Origin: Chania fonticola_B
GTDB lineage: Bacteria; Pseudomonadota; Gammaproteobacteria; Enterobacterales; Enterobacteriaceae
Assembly (NCBI RefSeq): GCF_048537545.1
Contig: NZ_CP183218.1
Reading direction: 5' to 3' (one strand)
DNA length: 64,000 nt
Position numbers and translations under genes: made by a program. This document shows positions 41,838 through 50,689 of this stretch, one piece after another (positions within the stretch are counted from its first letter, which is position 1; every line of letters starts with the position of its first letter). The notes under the pieces were generated by a model. That model was not told the DNA's origin. It searched no databases and saw nothing but the letters and a program-made list of their open reading frames with translations.

Positions 41838-43010
41838 ATGAGTGCAAGTGCGGAAACTCAAACCCCGCAGCAACCGGCTGGCAAAAAACGGCAGCGTAAA
41901 TTCTGGCTGCTGCTGTTGACGTTTATTTTTGTGATTATTGGGGTGGCCTATTTAGTTTATTGGTTCCTGGTGCTGCGTCATCACCAAGAAACCGACGATG
42001 CCTACGTGGCCGGTAATCAGGTGCAGATCATGGCACAGGTCTCCGGTAGCGTGAACAGCGTGACCTTTGATAACACCGACTTTGTCCGCAAAGGCGATGT
42101 GCTGTTAACGCTGGATCCTACCGACGCCGAACAGGCGTTTGAACGGGCCAAAACCGCGCTGGCCAACAGCGTGCGCCAAACGCATCAGTTGGTGATCAAC
42201 GGTAAGCAGTATCAGGCTAACATTGCGCTGCGCAAATCCGAGCTGAGCAAGGTAGAAAACGATCTCAAGCGTCGTATCGTGCTGGGCAACGCCGATGCCA
42301 TTGGCCGCGAAGAGCTGCAACATGCGCGTGACGCGGTAGACAATGCCAAAGCGGCACTGGAAGTCGCAGTGCAGCAATATAATGCCAATCAGGCGATGGT
42401 GCTGAATACCCCGTTGGATAAACAGCCCGCCGTGCTGCAAGCCGCCGCACAGATGCGCGACGCCTGGATGGCGCTGCAGCGTACCCGCATCGTCAGCCCA
42501 ATCACCGGCTTCGTTTCACGCCGTAGCGTTCAGGTGGGGGCACAGATCTCCCCTGGGACGCCTCTGATGGCCATAGTGGCACCGGACCATGTCTGGGTGG
42601 ACGCCAACTTTAAAGAAACGCAGATCGCCAATATGCGTATCGGCCAAGAGGCTACCGTGGTAAGTGACCTGTACGGCAGCGACGTGGTGTTCAAAGGCAA
42701 GGTCGTGGGTATCGATATGGGTACCGGCAGCGCGTTCTCACTGTTGCCTGCACAGAACGCGACCGGCAACTGGATCAAAGTGGTACAGCGTTTACCCGTG
42801 CGTATCGAACTGGATGCGCAACAGGTTGCTGAGCATCCTCTGCGTATCGGTCTTTCTACGCTGGTCAAAGTCGACACCACCAATCTGGACGGCCTGGTGC
42901 TCTCCGATACGGTACGCCAAAAACCGCTGTTTGAAACCAACGCGCTGACGCTGGATCTGGCGCCGGTGAATCAGATGATCGCCGATGTGATCCATGCAAA
43001 CGCCGGTTAA
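41838..43010 (+). CDS. emrA: Multidrug efflux membrane fusion protein EmrA
   Basis: A 390-residue protein. A short cytoplasmic tail and one membrane helix (about 22-45) are followed by the biotinyl-lipoyl-like domain (ETDDAYVAGNQVQIMAQVSG), a coiled-coil hairpin (about 95-205) and a beta-barrel domain (ITGFVSRRSVQVGAQISPG). It links EmrB to the outer-membrane channel. GGAG precedes the ATG at 41838. emrB starts 17 bp after its stop. Confidence 0.94.
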   Translation: MSASAETQTPQQPAGKKRQRKFWLLLLTFIFVIIGVAYLVYWFLVLRHHQETDDAYVAGNQVQIMAQVSGSVNSVTFDNTDFVRKGDVLLTLDPTDAEQAFERAKTALANSVRQTHQLVINGKQYQANIALRKSELSKVENDLKRRIVLGNADAIGREELQHARDAVDNAKAALEVAVQQYNANQAMVLNTPLDKQPAVLQAAAQMRDAWMALQRTRIVSPITGFVSRRSVQVGAQISPGTPLMAIVAPDHVWVDANFKETQIANMRIGQEATVVSDLYGSDVVFKGKVVGIDMGTGSAFSLLPAQNATGNWIKVVQRLPVRIELDAQQVAEHPLRIGLSTLVKVDTTNLDGLVLSDTVRQKPLFETNALTLDLAPVNQMIADVIHANAG

Positions 43011-43027
43011 GCGAGCGGGAGGCTACC

Positions 43028-44563
43028 TTGGCACAGAAACCGCTTGAAGGTGCCCAGCTCGCCTGGATGACGGTCGCGCTCGCCATGGCGACCTTTATGC
43101 AGGTGCTGGACTCCACCATTGCCAACGTGGCGATACCGACCATCTCGGGTAACCTCGGGTCTTCCAACTCGCAGGGCACCTGGGTGATCACCTCGTTTGG
43201 GGTGGCCAACGCCATCTCCATTCCGATCACCGGCTGGTTGGCGAAACGCGTGGGTGAAGTTCGCCTGTTCCTGTGGTCCACGGCGCTGTTCGCCCTGGCC
43301 TCCTGGCTGTGCGGTATCTCTAACAGTCTGGGCATGCTGATCTTCTTCCGCGTGATCCAGGGCATCGTCGCCGGGCCGCTGATCCCGTTGTCGCAGAGCT
43401 TGTTGCTGAATAACTATCCCCCCGCCAAGCGTTCGATGGCCCTGGCGCTATGGTCAATGACCGTGATCGTCGCGCCGATTTTCGGGCCGATCCTGGGCGG
43501 CTATATCAGCGATAACTATCACTGGGGCTGGATCTTCTTCATCAACATTCCGATTGGGCTGTTTGTGATCCTGGTCGCGATGTCGACGTTGAAAGGCAGG
43601 GAAACCAAAACCGAGATCAAACCGATCGATACCGTCGGGCTGGTACTGCTGGTGGTTGGCATCGGTGCGCTGCAGATCATGCTCGATCAGGGCAAGGAGC
43701 TGGACTGGTTCAACTCGACCGAGATCATTGTCCTGACCGTCGTGGCCGTGGTGGCGTTGGTGTTCCTGGTGGTATGGGAGCTCACGGACGATCACCCGGT
43801 GGTGGATTTGTCGCTGTTCAAATCGCGCAACTTTACCATCGGCTGTCTGTGTATCAGCCTGGCCTACATGCTGTATTTCGGGGCGATCGTGCTGTTGCCA
43901 CAGTTGCTACAGGAGGTATATGGCTACACCGCCACCTGGGCCGGCTTGGCGTCTGCGCCGATCGGGCTGCTGCCGGTGATCTTGTCACCGATTATCGGCC
44001 GCTTCGGTCATCGGCTGGATATGCGCCGTTTGGTCACCTTCAGCTTCATCATGTATGCCGTGTGCTTCTACTGGCGCGCCTACACGTTTGAGCCGGGGAT
44101 GGATTTTGGCGCTTCCGCCTGGCCGCAGTTCTTCCAGGGCTTTGCGATTGCCTGCTTCTTTATGCCGCTGACGACCATTACCCTGTCTGGGTTGCCGCCG
44201 GATCGCATAGCGGCAGCATCGAGCCTGTCGAACTTTACCCGTACCTTGGCGGGCTCTATCGGCACCTCGATCACCACTACGCTGTGGACCAGCCGGGAGG
44301 CGATGCATCACTCACAACTGAGCGAGTTTGTGAATCCGTTTAACCCGCAGTCGCAGGAGATGTACAGCAAGCTGGAGCAGCTCGGCATGAGCAAGCAGCA
44401 GGCTTCGGCGTATATCGCCAACGAGATCACCGCGCAGGGGCTGATCATCTCGGCCAACGAGATATTCTGGCTTTCGGCGGGGGTGTTCCTTATCTTGCTG
44501 GCGCTGGTCTGGTTCGCCAAACCACCGTTCAGTTCCGGGGGTGGCGGGGGCGGAGCCCACTGA
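43028..44563 (+). CDS. emrB: Multidrug efflux MFS transporter EmrB
   Basis: A 511-residue, fourteen-helix DHA2 antiporter nearly identical in pattern to E. coli EmrB. It has LDSTIANVAIPTI in helix 1, motif C in WSMTVIVAPIFGPILGGY, and the same Gly-rich tail GGGGGGAH. With EmrA it expels uncouplers such as CCCP, nalidixic acid and other hydrophobic compounds. The start is TTG at 43028 with GGGAGG 7 bases upstream; translation is probably tied to emrA. Last gene of the operon. Confidence 0.95.
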   Translation: MAQKPLEGAQLAWMTVALAMATFMQVLDSTIANVAIPTISGNLGSSNSQGTWVITSFGVANAISIPITGWLAKRVGEVRLFLWSTALFALASWLCGISNSLGMLIFFRVIQGIVAGPLIPLSQSLLLNNYPPAKRSMALALWSMTVIVAPIFGPILGGYISDNYHWGWIFFINIPIGLFVILVAMSTLKGRETKTEIKPIDTVGLVLLVVGIGALQIMLDQGKELDWFNSTEIIVLTVVAVVALVFLVVWELTDDHPVVDLSLFKSRNFTIGCLCISLAYMLYFGAIVLLPQLLQEVYGYTATWAGLASAPIGLLPVILSPIIGRFGHRLDMRRLVTFSFIMYAVCFYWRAYTFEPGMDFGASAWPQFFQGFAIACFFMPLTTITLSGLPPDRIAAASSLSNFTRTLAGSIGTSITTTLWTSREAMHHSQLSEFVNPFNPQSQEMYSKLEQLGMSKQQASAYIANEITAQGLIISANEIFWLSAGVFLILLALVWFAKPPFSSGGGGGGAH

Positions 44564-44622
44564 TCGAGTCACGCCCACAGAGGCTTATGTGAATGGCGAA
44601 GGCCCTATCGGATCTTCTATAG

Positions 44623-44656
44623 TATAGGGGCGGTTCAAAGATGAACCGCCCCTATA
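44623..44656. terminator. Perfect 15-bp stem hairpin downstream of emrB
   Basis: The arms are 44623-44637 and 44642-44656, each containing GGGGCGGTTCA or its complement, with an AAGA loop. It lies 60 bp after the emrB stop. There is no T-tract on either strand, so it may block transcription or protect mRNA ends rather than act as a simple intrinsic terminator. Confidence 0.6.
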
Positions 44657-44842
44657 AAATTGGATGATTGTTACCAGGTTTGCATAGCTCATGGCAACGC
44701 TGTCGGAACCCCGACTACCGTATGTATTTCAGCTAAAATCGAGAAGTGAACACTGCATGGCGGCAGCCACGTCAAAATGTTTTAACAGTCAGCCCTGGCA
44801 ACCAAAATTGGCAAGGCTATTCACAGCCCAATATCAAATAAA

Positions 44843-46684
44843 TTAACTGCCGAGCCCCTCAGATACGACTTCCACATCCGTTAATGGAATAGAACAGCAT
44901 GCCAACACATAATTGCTCTGCTGTTCTTCAGAAGACAGTGCTGAAGAGCTTTGTTGGTCAACACGCCCGGAAACCAGCCTGACTTTGCATTGACCACAGA
45001 ATCCTGCCCTGCAGCCATAGGGAAGCGACACACCTGTTTGTTCAGCCTGCATCAATAAAGGTTGCTGGTTATGACCCGCGAAAGCAGTTCCATTTATTGT
45101 CAGTGTAATAGGCGTAAATACGGATGGCGGAATAGCAGCCAGGCCAAACGCTTCTTGGTGATACTGAGATTCAGGTAAGCCTAGTAGTAATAATTGGCGT
45201 TGAGCATTTTTCATGAACTCATCAGGGCCGCAGACAAATACTTGCCGCTCAATTATCTCAGGGATGCCCTTGAGTGTGTGGGTATCTAAACATCGTCTTT
45301 TCTCGCCCCATAATGCATCAGGTTGACTTAATGCGATAATGACTTTCAGATTGGGATTTGCTGTCTGCAGATGCTCAAGTTCTAATTTAAATGCAATATC
45401 TTCACGAGTACGACATTGATAGTAAAGGAAAACATCAACAGCCTTTTTGTTATCATACAAATAACGCAGCATTGATATCATTGGTGTTATTCCACTACCT
45501 GCTGCAATTAACAAGAACTTATCCGCAGAGTCGTCGATATAGAATTCACCTGCAGGTGTTTCCATCGCCAGTTTATGCCCAACCTGAAAGTGGTCATGCA
45601 TCCAGTTCGAGACGCGCCCGCCGGGTGCTCGTTTTATTGATATTGCATATAACCCGGGACGAGAAGGTGTTGACGAAAGCGTATAGCGTCGCGTGAAATA
45701 TTTCCCTTCGATCTTAATTGTTATTGGCAAATGCTGTCCTGGAAGGTAATGGGGAAGTGAATTATTATTTCCCGATTCAAACCAGAAAGTACAAAAGTTG
45801 CGTGAAATATTTTCCCGTCTAACACAAAGTAGACTTAATCTTTCATTAGCATGAAGCTTAAATTTTTCTCGGGGCTTTTCCTCTAAAACCTCGATAATGT
45901 CACCCACTTTAATCACGCCTTCATTGAGGGCCACCAGATTATGCCCAAATTTAATATTACCTTGTTCATCACTTCTGAATTCAGACAATGTTCTTAGGGG
46001 TTCTTTTTTTTCATCAAATGTGCTGCTTTGCTGGTCAATAGTTGTCAGAATACATCGTGTGCAAGGCTTAACCCCCTCAAAAACAACATCACCGATGCGA
46101 ATTCGTTTCCAACCATCTTCATCGAATGCATTTGTTCCACTGACGACCAGGTTAGGTCTAAAATGCATCATTGAAAAATGTTCAACACTGCGTTCATTTA
46201 GTGCCGCCAGAGAAGCCTCACTGAGGATCAGCAAAGGGTAACCGTCAGCGAAGCTGATATTGTATGGAATAGCGGCACGTGTTCTGCTTGACTGTTCACC
46301 GGTATAAAGTAGTTGCGTGGGAACGCCGAGAATGGCTGAAACCCACTGGTTTGCCTCTTTTGTAGTGGCACAGGCGGCGAAATTATCCTTAAAGACATTA
46401 GTCTGTGTTTCAAGCATCGAAAAATCTGAATATTTGAGGGTCAGGCGTTCACGTTGTGGATAGCTTAAATATAACCCTTCAGCAAATAACGTAGATGTTA
46501 CATTAAGTAATTGGGGAAAATCACGTGCCGTAAGCATTTTACCATCTTCTCGCGCTACCATAAAGCGACGGTCGAACGCGATCCCCTGTTTCTCAACCCA
46601 TGCTTGTGATTGGCTTATTCCGCCCGTCGATTTGACAGGATATACCGTTATCTCGGCTAAGTAGGGTTTATTGTTTAGTCTCAT
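44843..46684 (-). CDS. YcbX-like MOSC protein fused to FAD/NAD reductase and 2Fe-2S ferredoxin
   Basis: A 613-residue fusion. Residues 1-275 are a MOSC beta-barrel plus MOSC domain like E. coli YcbX (FVVHPVKS-type start ITVYPVKSTGG, FRPNLVVSGTNAFDEDGW, KPCTRCILTTID). Residues 285-510 are a ferredoxin-NADP reductase module (RRYTLSSTPS for FAD, LIAAGSGITPM for NAD, VFVCGPDEFM). Residues 525-613 are a plant-type 2Fe-2S domain (CRAGFCGQC and a later ACCS cysteine). E. coli YcbX has only the first and last parts. It probably detoxifies N-hydroxylated compounds through molybdenum cofactor with its own electron supply. GGAGGG precedes the ATG. Confidence 0.88.
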   Translation of the reverse strand: MRLNNKPYLAEITVYPVKSTGGISQSQAWVEKQGIAFDRRFMVAREDGKMLTARDFPQLLNVTSTLFAEGLYLSYPQRERLTLKYSDFSMLETQTNVFKDNFAACATTKEANQWVSAILGVPTQLLYTGEQSSRTRAAIPYNISFADGYPLLILSEASLAALNERSVEHFSMMHFRPNLVVSGTNAFDEDGWKRIRIGDVVFEGVKPCTRCILTTIDQQSSTFDEKKEPLRTLSEFRSDEQGNIKFGHNLVALNEGVIKVGDIIEVLEEKPREKFKLHANERLSLLCVRRENISRNFCTFWFESGNNNSLPHYLPGQHLPITIKIEGKYFTRRYTLSSTPSRPGLYAISIKRAPGGRVSNWMHDHFQVGHKLAMETPAGEFYIDDSADKFLLIAAGSGITPMISMLRYLYDNKKAVDVFLYYQCRTREDIAFKLELEHLQTANPNLKVIIALSQPDALWGEKRRCLDTHTLKGIPEIIERQVFVCGPDEFMKNAQRQLLLLGLPESQYHQEAFGLAAIPPSVFTPITLTINGTAFAGHNQQPLLMQAEQTGVSLPYGCRAGFCGQCKVRLVSGRVDQQSSSALSSEEQQSNYVLACCSIPLTDVEVVSEGLGS

Positions 46685-46724
46685 TTTACCCTCCAGACTA
46701 AATACCAGGCCTGAAATTTAATAT

Positions 46725-47486
46725 TCAGATAGAAGAATAATTCCCAAGAATATATCCACGATAAATTATTTCCCTCTTAAGATTTTGGGAGGTCAATATT
46801 TCAATTTCTTTTACCCGAGGATAGGAATACGAACTCTTTAAAATGGTATCATCAAGAAAAGCAGGATGACACATAATCTCAAGGCTTTTATCTCCTCTCT
46901 TATCTGCATCATCCAGCAGTTGCAGTATGAGAGTCTCCGAGATAGTGTCCCCATAGAAACTGGAATCAAAATAATCGGTACTACGGAAATTATTGAACTG
47001 GATATCATGCTTTTTAATTTCGCGACGGTCTATACGTAAAGGGAGTGACTTCTTATTGGCAAAATGCTCAACCAATGGATAAATTTGTGGCAGCATATGT
47101 ACAAAATGATGACTGTCCAGATGCGTAGGTGTTCGCCCAAATATGTCTATAAACCTCTCAAATTGCGCATTTAATTCTGCTGTTATTTCTGCAGGTTCTA
47201 CCATCCCCTTTTGCGCATACTCCCACAGCCATTTGCCGAGCTCTCCTTTTTCATTGACCAGTTTTTTCATTGCCGTTAAGGGGCGTCCATAAGTCAACGT
47301 AAAGTGCAGCCCTACGCCTAAACCCGGATGCTTCTGGCTCAGTTTGGCAGCGTGGGTAACATACGGAGAGGTAACCATGGCCGTTGTCGAAGTAACAATT
47401 CCGTTATTGTAAGACTCAATAATTCCGTAGTTCTGACCTTTGCTCATACCAAAATCATCAGCATTAACAATCAATATTTTTCTCAT
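46725..47486 (-). CDS. chbG: Chito-oligosaccharide deacetylase ChbG (YdjC family)
   Basis: A 253-residue YdjC-fold protein. It has the metal motif NADDFGMSKGQNYGI at the start, THLDSHHFVHM for the two histidines, and the C-terminal SLEIMCHPAFLDD. These match E. coli ChbG, which removes one acetyl group from chitobiose and chitotriose. No chb transport or hydrolase genes lie nearby, so the true substrate may differ. In-frame starts exist at 47513, 47492 and 47486; the last matches family length and has GGA five bases before it. The MOSC fusion gene follows after 40 bp, so an operon is possible. Confidence 0.83.
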   Translation of the reverse strand: MRKILIVNADDFGMSKGQNYGIIESYNNGIVTSTTAMVTSPYVTHAAKLSQKHPGLGVGLHFTLTYGRPLTAMKKLVNEKGELGKWLWEYAQKGMVEPAEITAELNAQFERFIDIFGRTPTHLDSHHFVHMLPQIYPLVEHFANKKSLPLRIDRREIKKHDIQFNNFRSTDYFDSSFYGDTISETLILQLLDDADKRGDKSLEIMCHPAFLDDTILKSSYSYPRVKEIEILTSQNLKREIIYRGYILGNYSSI

Positions 47487-47793
47487 TTTCATCCACTTAT
47501 CATTTTTCAGCATTGTCCGCAGATATATGTTAATGACCTAAACGCAACACGTTTAGGCAACAACGCGCAACCAGCGTGATAGACATATCAATAATCAAAC
47601 CACCAATGATATTAATATCACAAAAGAAGATGACTTCAATGTTTTTTTGATAAATTTATCAAAAAGGCCTGATTGCGCTGAAATAAACATTAGCGCTACC
47701 GAAGGGATGCGATGTTATATGGATAGTTACAGGGTATTTATTCAGAACAGTTGAGCAAGAGGGTTTTTATTAAGCCTTTGATTTATAACCACA
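47487..47793. other. AT-rich intergenic region with a perfect 22-bp palindrome
   Basis: No gene is seen. It contains the palindrome TTTTTGATAAA/TTTATCAAAAA (47644-47665) about 160 bp upstream of chbG and about 130 bp after the rpiR stop. It may be an operator for the RpiR regulator, or part of a terminator. Confidence 0.5.
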
Positions 47794-48567
47794 TTAAGTC
47801 CTAAAGGCAAACAGGATAATGTGTATAAACATCATGTAGACGGAATTGTTATCGATAAAGATTTCTGACTCTTTCGAGTCTTTGATGACCAGTGGCACTC
47901 GTGGGAGAACGACCAGATAATCAACTACAGAGCTAGCAGTGGTATCCTCATTCATGGTGATCAGCACAAGTTTTGCCCCTTTCCTTTTGAAACTGTCTTT
48001 TTCATACTGTTTGAGAATGTTTTCAGCACCGGACACCGAAAAAATGATAACAACATCCCCTTGTGTTGCAATCGCATCAAGGTAGTCAAACCGCTCCTGC
48101 TCGCTGATCACGTGGGCAGAGCGTGTACCGTAAAACAGCATATGCTCTAAATACCCAGCCACATAAAATGAGCCACCGAGCCCCACAATGTATAAATTGT
48201 TTGCACCCAATATCAGTTCCTTTATATCGCGAGAGGATGTGTAATATTTTTCATCCCTGAGCAACTCAATGTGATCCTTGTAGCCATCAACAATCTGGCT
48301 CATTGGGTTACGTGCGTTGCCGGCCTCAGATTCTTTGTTCTTCAGCTCATTGGCTAATGAAAACCTGAACTCACTGTAACCAGAATAGCCTATTTTTTTT
48401 GCCAGGCGCTGTATTGACGCGACAGATACATCATAGATTTCGGCAGCCGAGGCTATAGAATTATCAACAATCACAACGGGCTTCTGCAGGATTTTTTTTG
48501 CCAGGATCCGTTCTGTTTTCGTGAGTTTATAGTATGAAATTGATATTTCGTTTATTGCACTGATCAT
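47794..48567 (-). CDS. RpiR/MurR-family transcriptional regulator
   Basis: A 257-residue protein. The N-terminal RpiR helix-turn-helix (about 10-75) contains YKLTKTERILAKKIL, then ASAAEIYDVSVASIQRLAKK. A C-terminal SIS sugar-phosphate-binding domain (about 105-235) contains LYIVGLGGSFYVAGYLEH and VVIIFSVSGAEN. RpiR regulators respond to phosphosugars, often amino sugars. The ATG at 48567 has AGGG upstream; a TTG at 48591 is weaker. It lies upstream of chbG on the same strand and may control it. Confidence 0.83.
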   Translation of the reverse strand: MISAINEISISYYKLTKTERILAKKILQKPVVIVDNSIASAAEIYDVSVASIQRLAKKIGYSGYSEFRFSLANELKNKESEAGNARNPMSQIVDGYKDHIELLRDEKYYTSSRDIKELILGANNLYIVGLGGSFYVAGYLEHMLFYGTRSAHVISEQERFDYLDAIATQGDVVIIFSVSGAENILKQYEKDSFKRKGAKLVLITMNEDTTASSVVDYLVVLPRVPLVIKDSKESEIFIDNNSVYMMFIHIILFAFRT

Positions 48568-48805
48568 ATCTGCCCTGAGTTTTTTTAACAAAAATCAACG
48601 GTACGCTACAACATAAGCTTACCCAGTATAACAAGATGCATGAAGTTTCTGGATAGCTTTTGTCAAGGGTAATGCCCACTTCTGACACAAAGCTGCCTCA
48701 GACTTGATCCGCTTAACAAAGGTGTCAGGCCAAGTATGAATCAGTACACATTAGCGATTCAGGACACTCTTTTTCGTCCTCTCCACTCTTGTTGCTCTAA
48801 TAGAT

Positions 48806-48835
48806 CAAAGCCCTGGCTTTACGGCCAGGGCTTTG
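48806..48835 (-). terminator. Hairpin downstream of yfiF
   Basis: A 12-bp stem (CAAAGCCCTGGC with GCCAGGGCTTTG) and 6-base loop lie 31 bp past the yfiF stop. The 3' arm ends in CTTTG but no long T-tract follows. Confidence 0.55.
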
Positions 48836-48865
48836 TCATTAATCGGATTTTAATCGCGTAAAGCA

Positions 48866-49957
48866 TTACGCCTGGTTCTGACGCCACCAATCGGCCAACA
48901 GAATACCGGTCGCTACCGAGACGTTCAGGCTTTCTACTTTGCCAGTCCCGCCGATAGACACGCTCATATCACCCTGTTGCCAAGCGCTGTCACTCAGGCC
49001 ATCACGTTCCTGGCCCAACACCAGCACCATCTTGGTTGGCAGTTTAGCCTGCGCCAACGGCGTGCCTTTATGGCTGGAGGTGGTGACGATGGTGTAACCC
49101 GCTTTGCGGAACGTATCCAGCACGGACAGGAAGTCATCGGCATTGATTGCCTTGATGTGTTCCGCCCCGCCTTCAGCCGTACGCACCGCAGCACCAGATT
49201 CCAGCACCGCTGGATCCTGAAGCAATACGCCGTTCACGCCAAAGTGTGCACAAGAACGAACGATCGCACCCAGGTTGTGTGGGTTGCCCACTTCTTCCAG
49301 TGCCAGCACGCAATCTTTGGCCGGTGCATTCTGCAGGTAAGCCTGCGCATCCAGACCTTGACGCTTTTTAATCAGGAAGCACACGCCGCCGTGATGTTCG
49401 GTACCGGACGCTTTGGCCAGTTCCTCTTCATCCACCACATGGTAAGCCTTGCGGTTAGCCGCCATCCAACGCAGTGCCTCACGGAAACGTGGGGTGACGG
49501 ATTGCACAAACCAGGCACGGACAATGGCATCTGGACGGCTGGCGAACAGGGCTTTACAGGCGTTTTCACCGTAAACACGGGTTTCTTCCGCACGTTGGCG
49601 GCGCAGCTGCTCAGGATCGATAAAGCTTTTGCCACTGATGCCTCCATGATCGAACGCCGGTTCTTCTTGCGGAGCACGAGACACGGTTTTCCACGGTGAT
49701 TCATAACCACCGCTGTCTTCGGTACGCGCCGGACGGCGAGGACGATCGCTTTCACTGCTGCTGCGACGGGGATCGGCACCCCGACGGTCACCACCGCGCG
49801 CCTTATCCTGACCGGCACGGCCAGAGCGTGCATTGTCAGCCGGGCGGCCTTTGCCGTCAGGTCGTTTATTCTTGTTACGGTTGTCGCCGCTATCGTCGTC
49901 ACTACGGACGAACATCACTTTAACCTTACCGTTCTTGCCACTAAATGAATCGTTCAT
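48866..49957 (-). CDS. yfiF: SpoU/TrmH-family RNA methyltransferase YfiF
   Basis: A 363-residue protein. The first 110 residues are a disordered Arg/Gly/Asp/Ser-rich region. Then come the SpoU substrate-binding domain (RVYGENACKALFASRP) and the SPOUT knot domain with LALEEVGNPHNLGAIVRSCAHFG broken over motif 1, LVLGQERDGLS for motif 2 and SLNVSVATGILL for motif 3. These are the 2'-O-methyltransferase motifs. It matches E. coli YfiF, whose RNA target is not known to me. The start at 49957 has GGAGA six bases upstream. It is divergent from trxC, as in E. coli. Confidence 0.92.
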   Translation of the reverse strand: MNDSFSGKNGKVKVMFVRSDDDSGDNRNKNKRPDGKGRPADNARSGRAGQDKARGGDRRGADPRRSSSESDRPRRPARTEDSGGYESPWKTVSRAPQEEPAFDHGGISGKSFIDPEQLRRQRAEETRVYGENACKALFASRPDAIVRAWFVQSVTPRFREALRWMAANRKAYHVVDEEELAKASGTEHHGGVCFLIKKRQGLDAQAYLQNAPAKDCVLALEEVGNPHNLGAIVRSCAHFGVNGVLLQDPAVLESGAAVRTAEGGAEHIKAINADDFLSVLDTFRKAGYTIVTTSSHKGTPLAQAKLPTKMVLVLGQERDGLSDSAWQQGDMSVSIGGTGKVESLNVSVATGILLADWWRQNQA

Positions 49958-50153
49958 TGTCTTCTCCACCAACGCGCAGGGCGCGAAGATTACCTGATGT
50001 TGGTGCGCTAAGCCACCAACTTGCGCTAAAAGCTAGCATCTATCAAATTCATCGAACAAATCACTTGGTCGAATGCCACGCTTTTACCGATAATAAGCAA
50101 CATTAAGGATACATATACGCGGCTAACATGCTGCGTCAGCCCCAGAGGTAACC

Positions 50154-50573
50154 ATGAATACAGTTTGTGCAGCTTGTAATGCCACCAACCGCGTGCCGGA
50201 AGAACGTCTGGCGGACGGCGCTAAATGTGGCCGCTGCGGCCATGAATTGTTCGACGGTGAAGTGATTAACGCCACCGCCGCCACGTTGGACCAGCTCCTG
50301 CAAGACGACTTGCCGATCGTGGTCGATTTTTGGGCCCCGTGGTGTGGCCCGTGCCGCAGCTTCGCGCCGATCTTTGAAGACGTGGCACAGGAGCGTGCTG
50401 GCAAGGTGCGTTTCGTGAAGGTCAACACAGAAGCCGAACCCGAGTTGAGCGCCCGCTTCCGCATTCGCAGCATCCCTACCATCATGGTGTTCCGTGAAGG
50501 CAAGATGGTCGATATGCTCAACGGCGCGTTGCCGAAAGCGCCGTTCGATAACTGGCTTAACGAGCTAGTTTAA
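50154..50573 (+). CDS. trxC: Thioredoxin 2 (TrxC)
   Basis: A 139-residue protein. The N-terminal zinc finger uses C5, C8, C25 and C28 (CAAC and CGRC). The thioredoxin domain has the active site W63-C64-G65-P66-C67 and the cis-proline region IRSIPT. TrxC is the OxyR-induced, zinc-binding thioredoxin. AGAGGTAACC precedes the ATG. It starts the trxC-yfiP-patZ-pssA series in E. coli order. Confidence 0.95.
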   Translation: MNTVCAACNATNRVPEERLADGAKCGRCGHELFDGEVINATAATLDQLLQDDLPIVVDFWAPWCGPCRSFAPIFEDVAQERAGKVRFVKVNTEAEPELSARFRIRSIPTIMVFREGKMVDMLNGALPKAPFDNWLNELV

Positions 50574-50689
50574 CGCAAAAGCGCTTACTATGCCGCCAGT
50601 TGTTGTCGGCATAACATCGCCTAGATAGCCCTTGCGCCTCTCCCGCCGGGCTTTTTTCTGCGCTACAATGGCGGTTTTTCAGGATAGTT

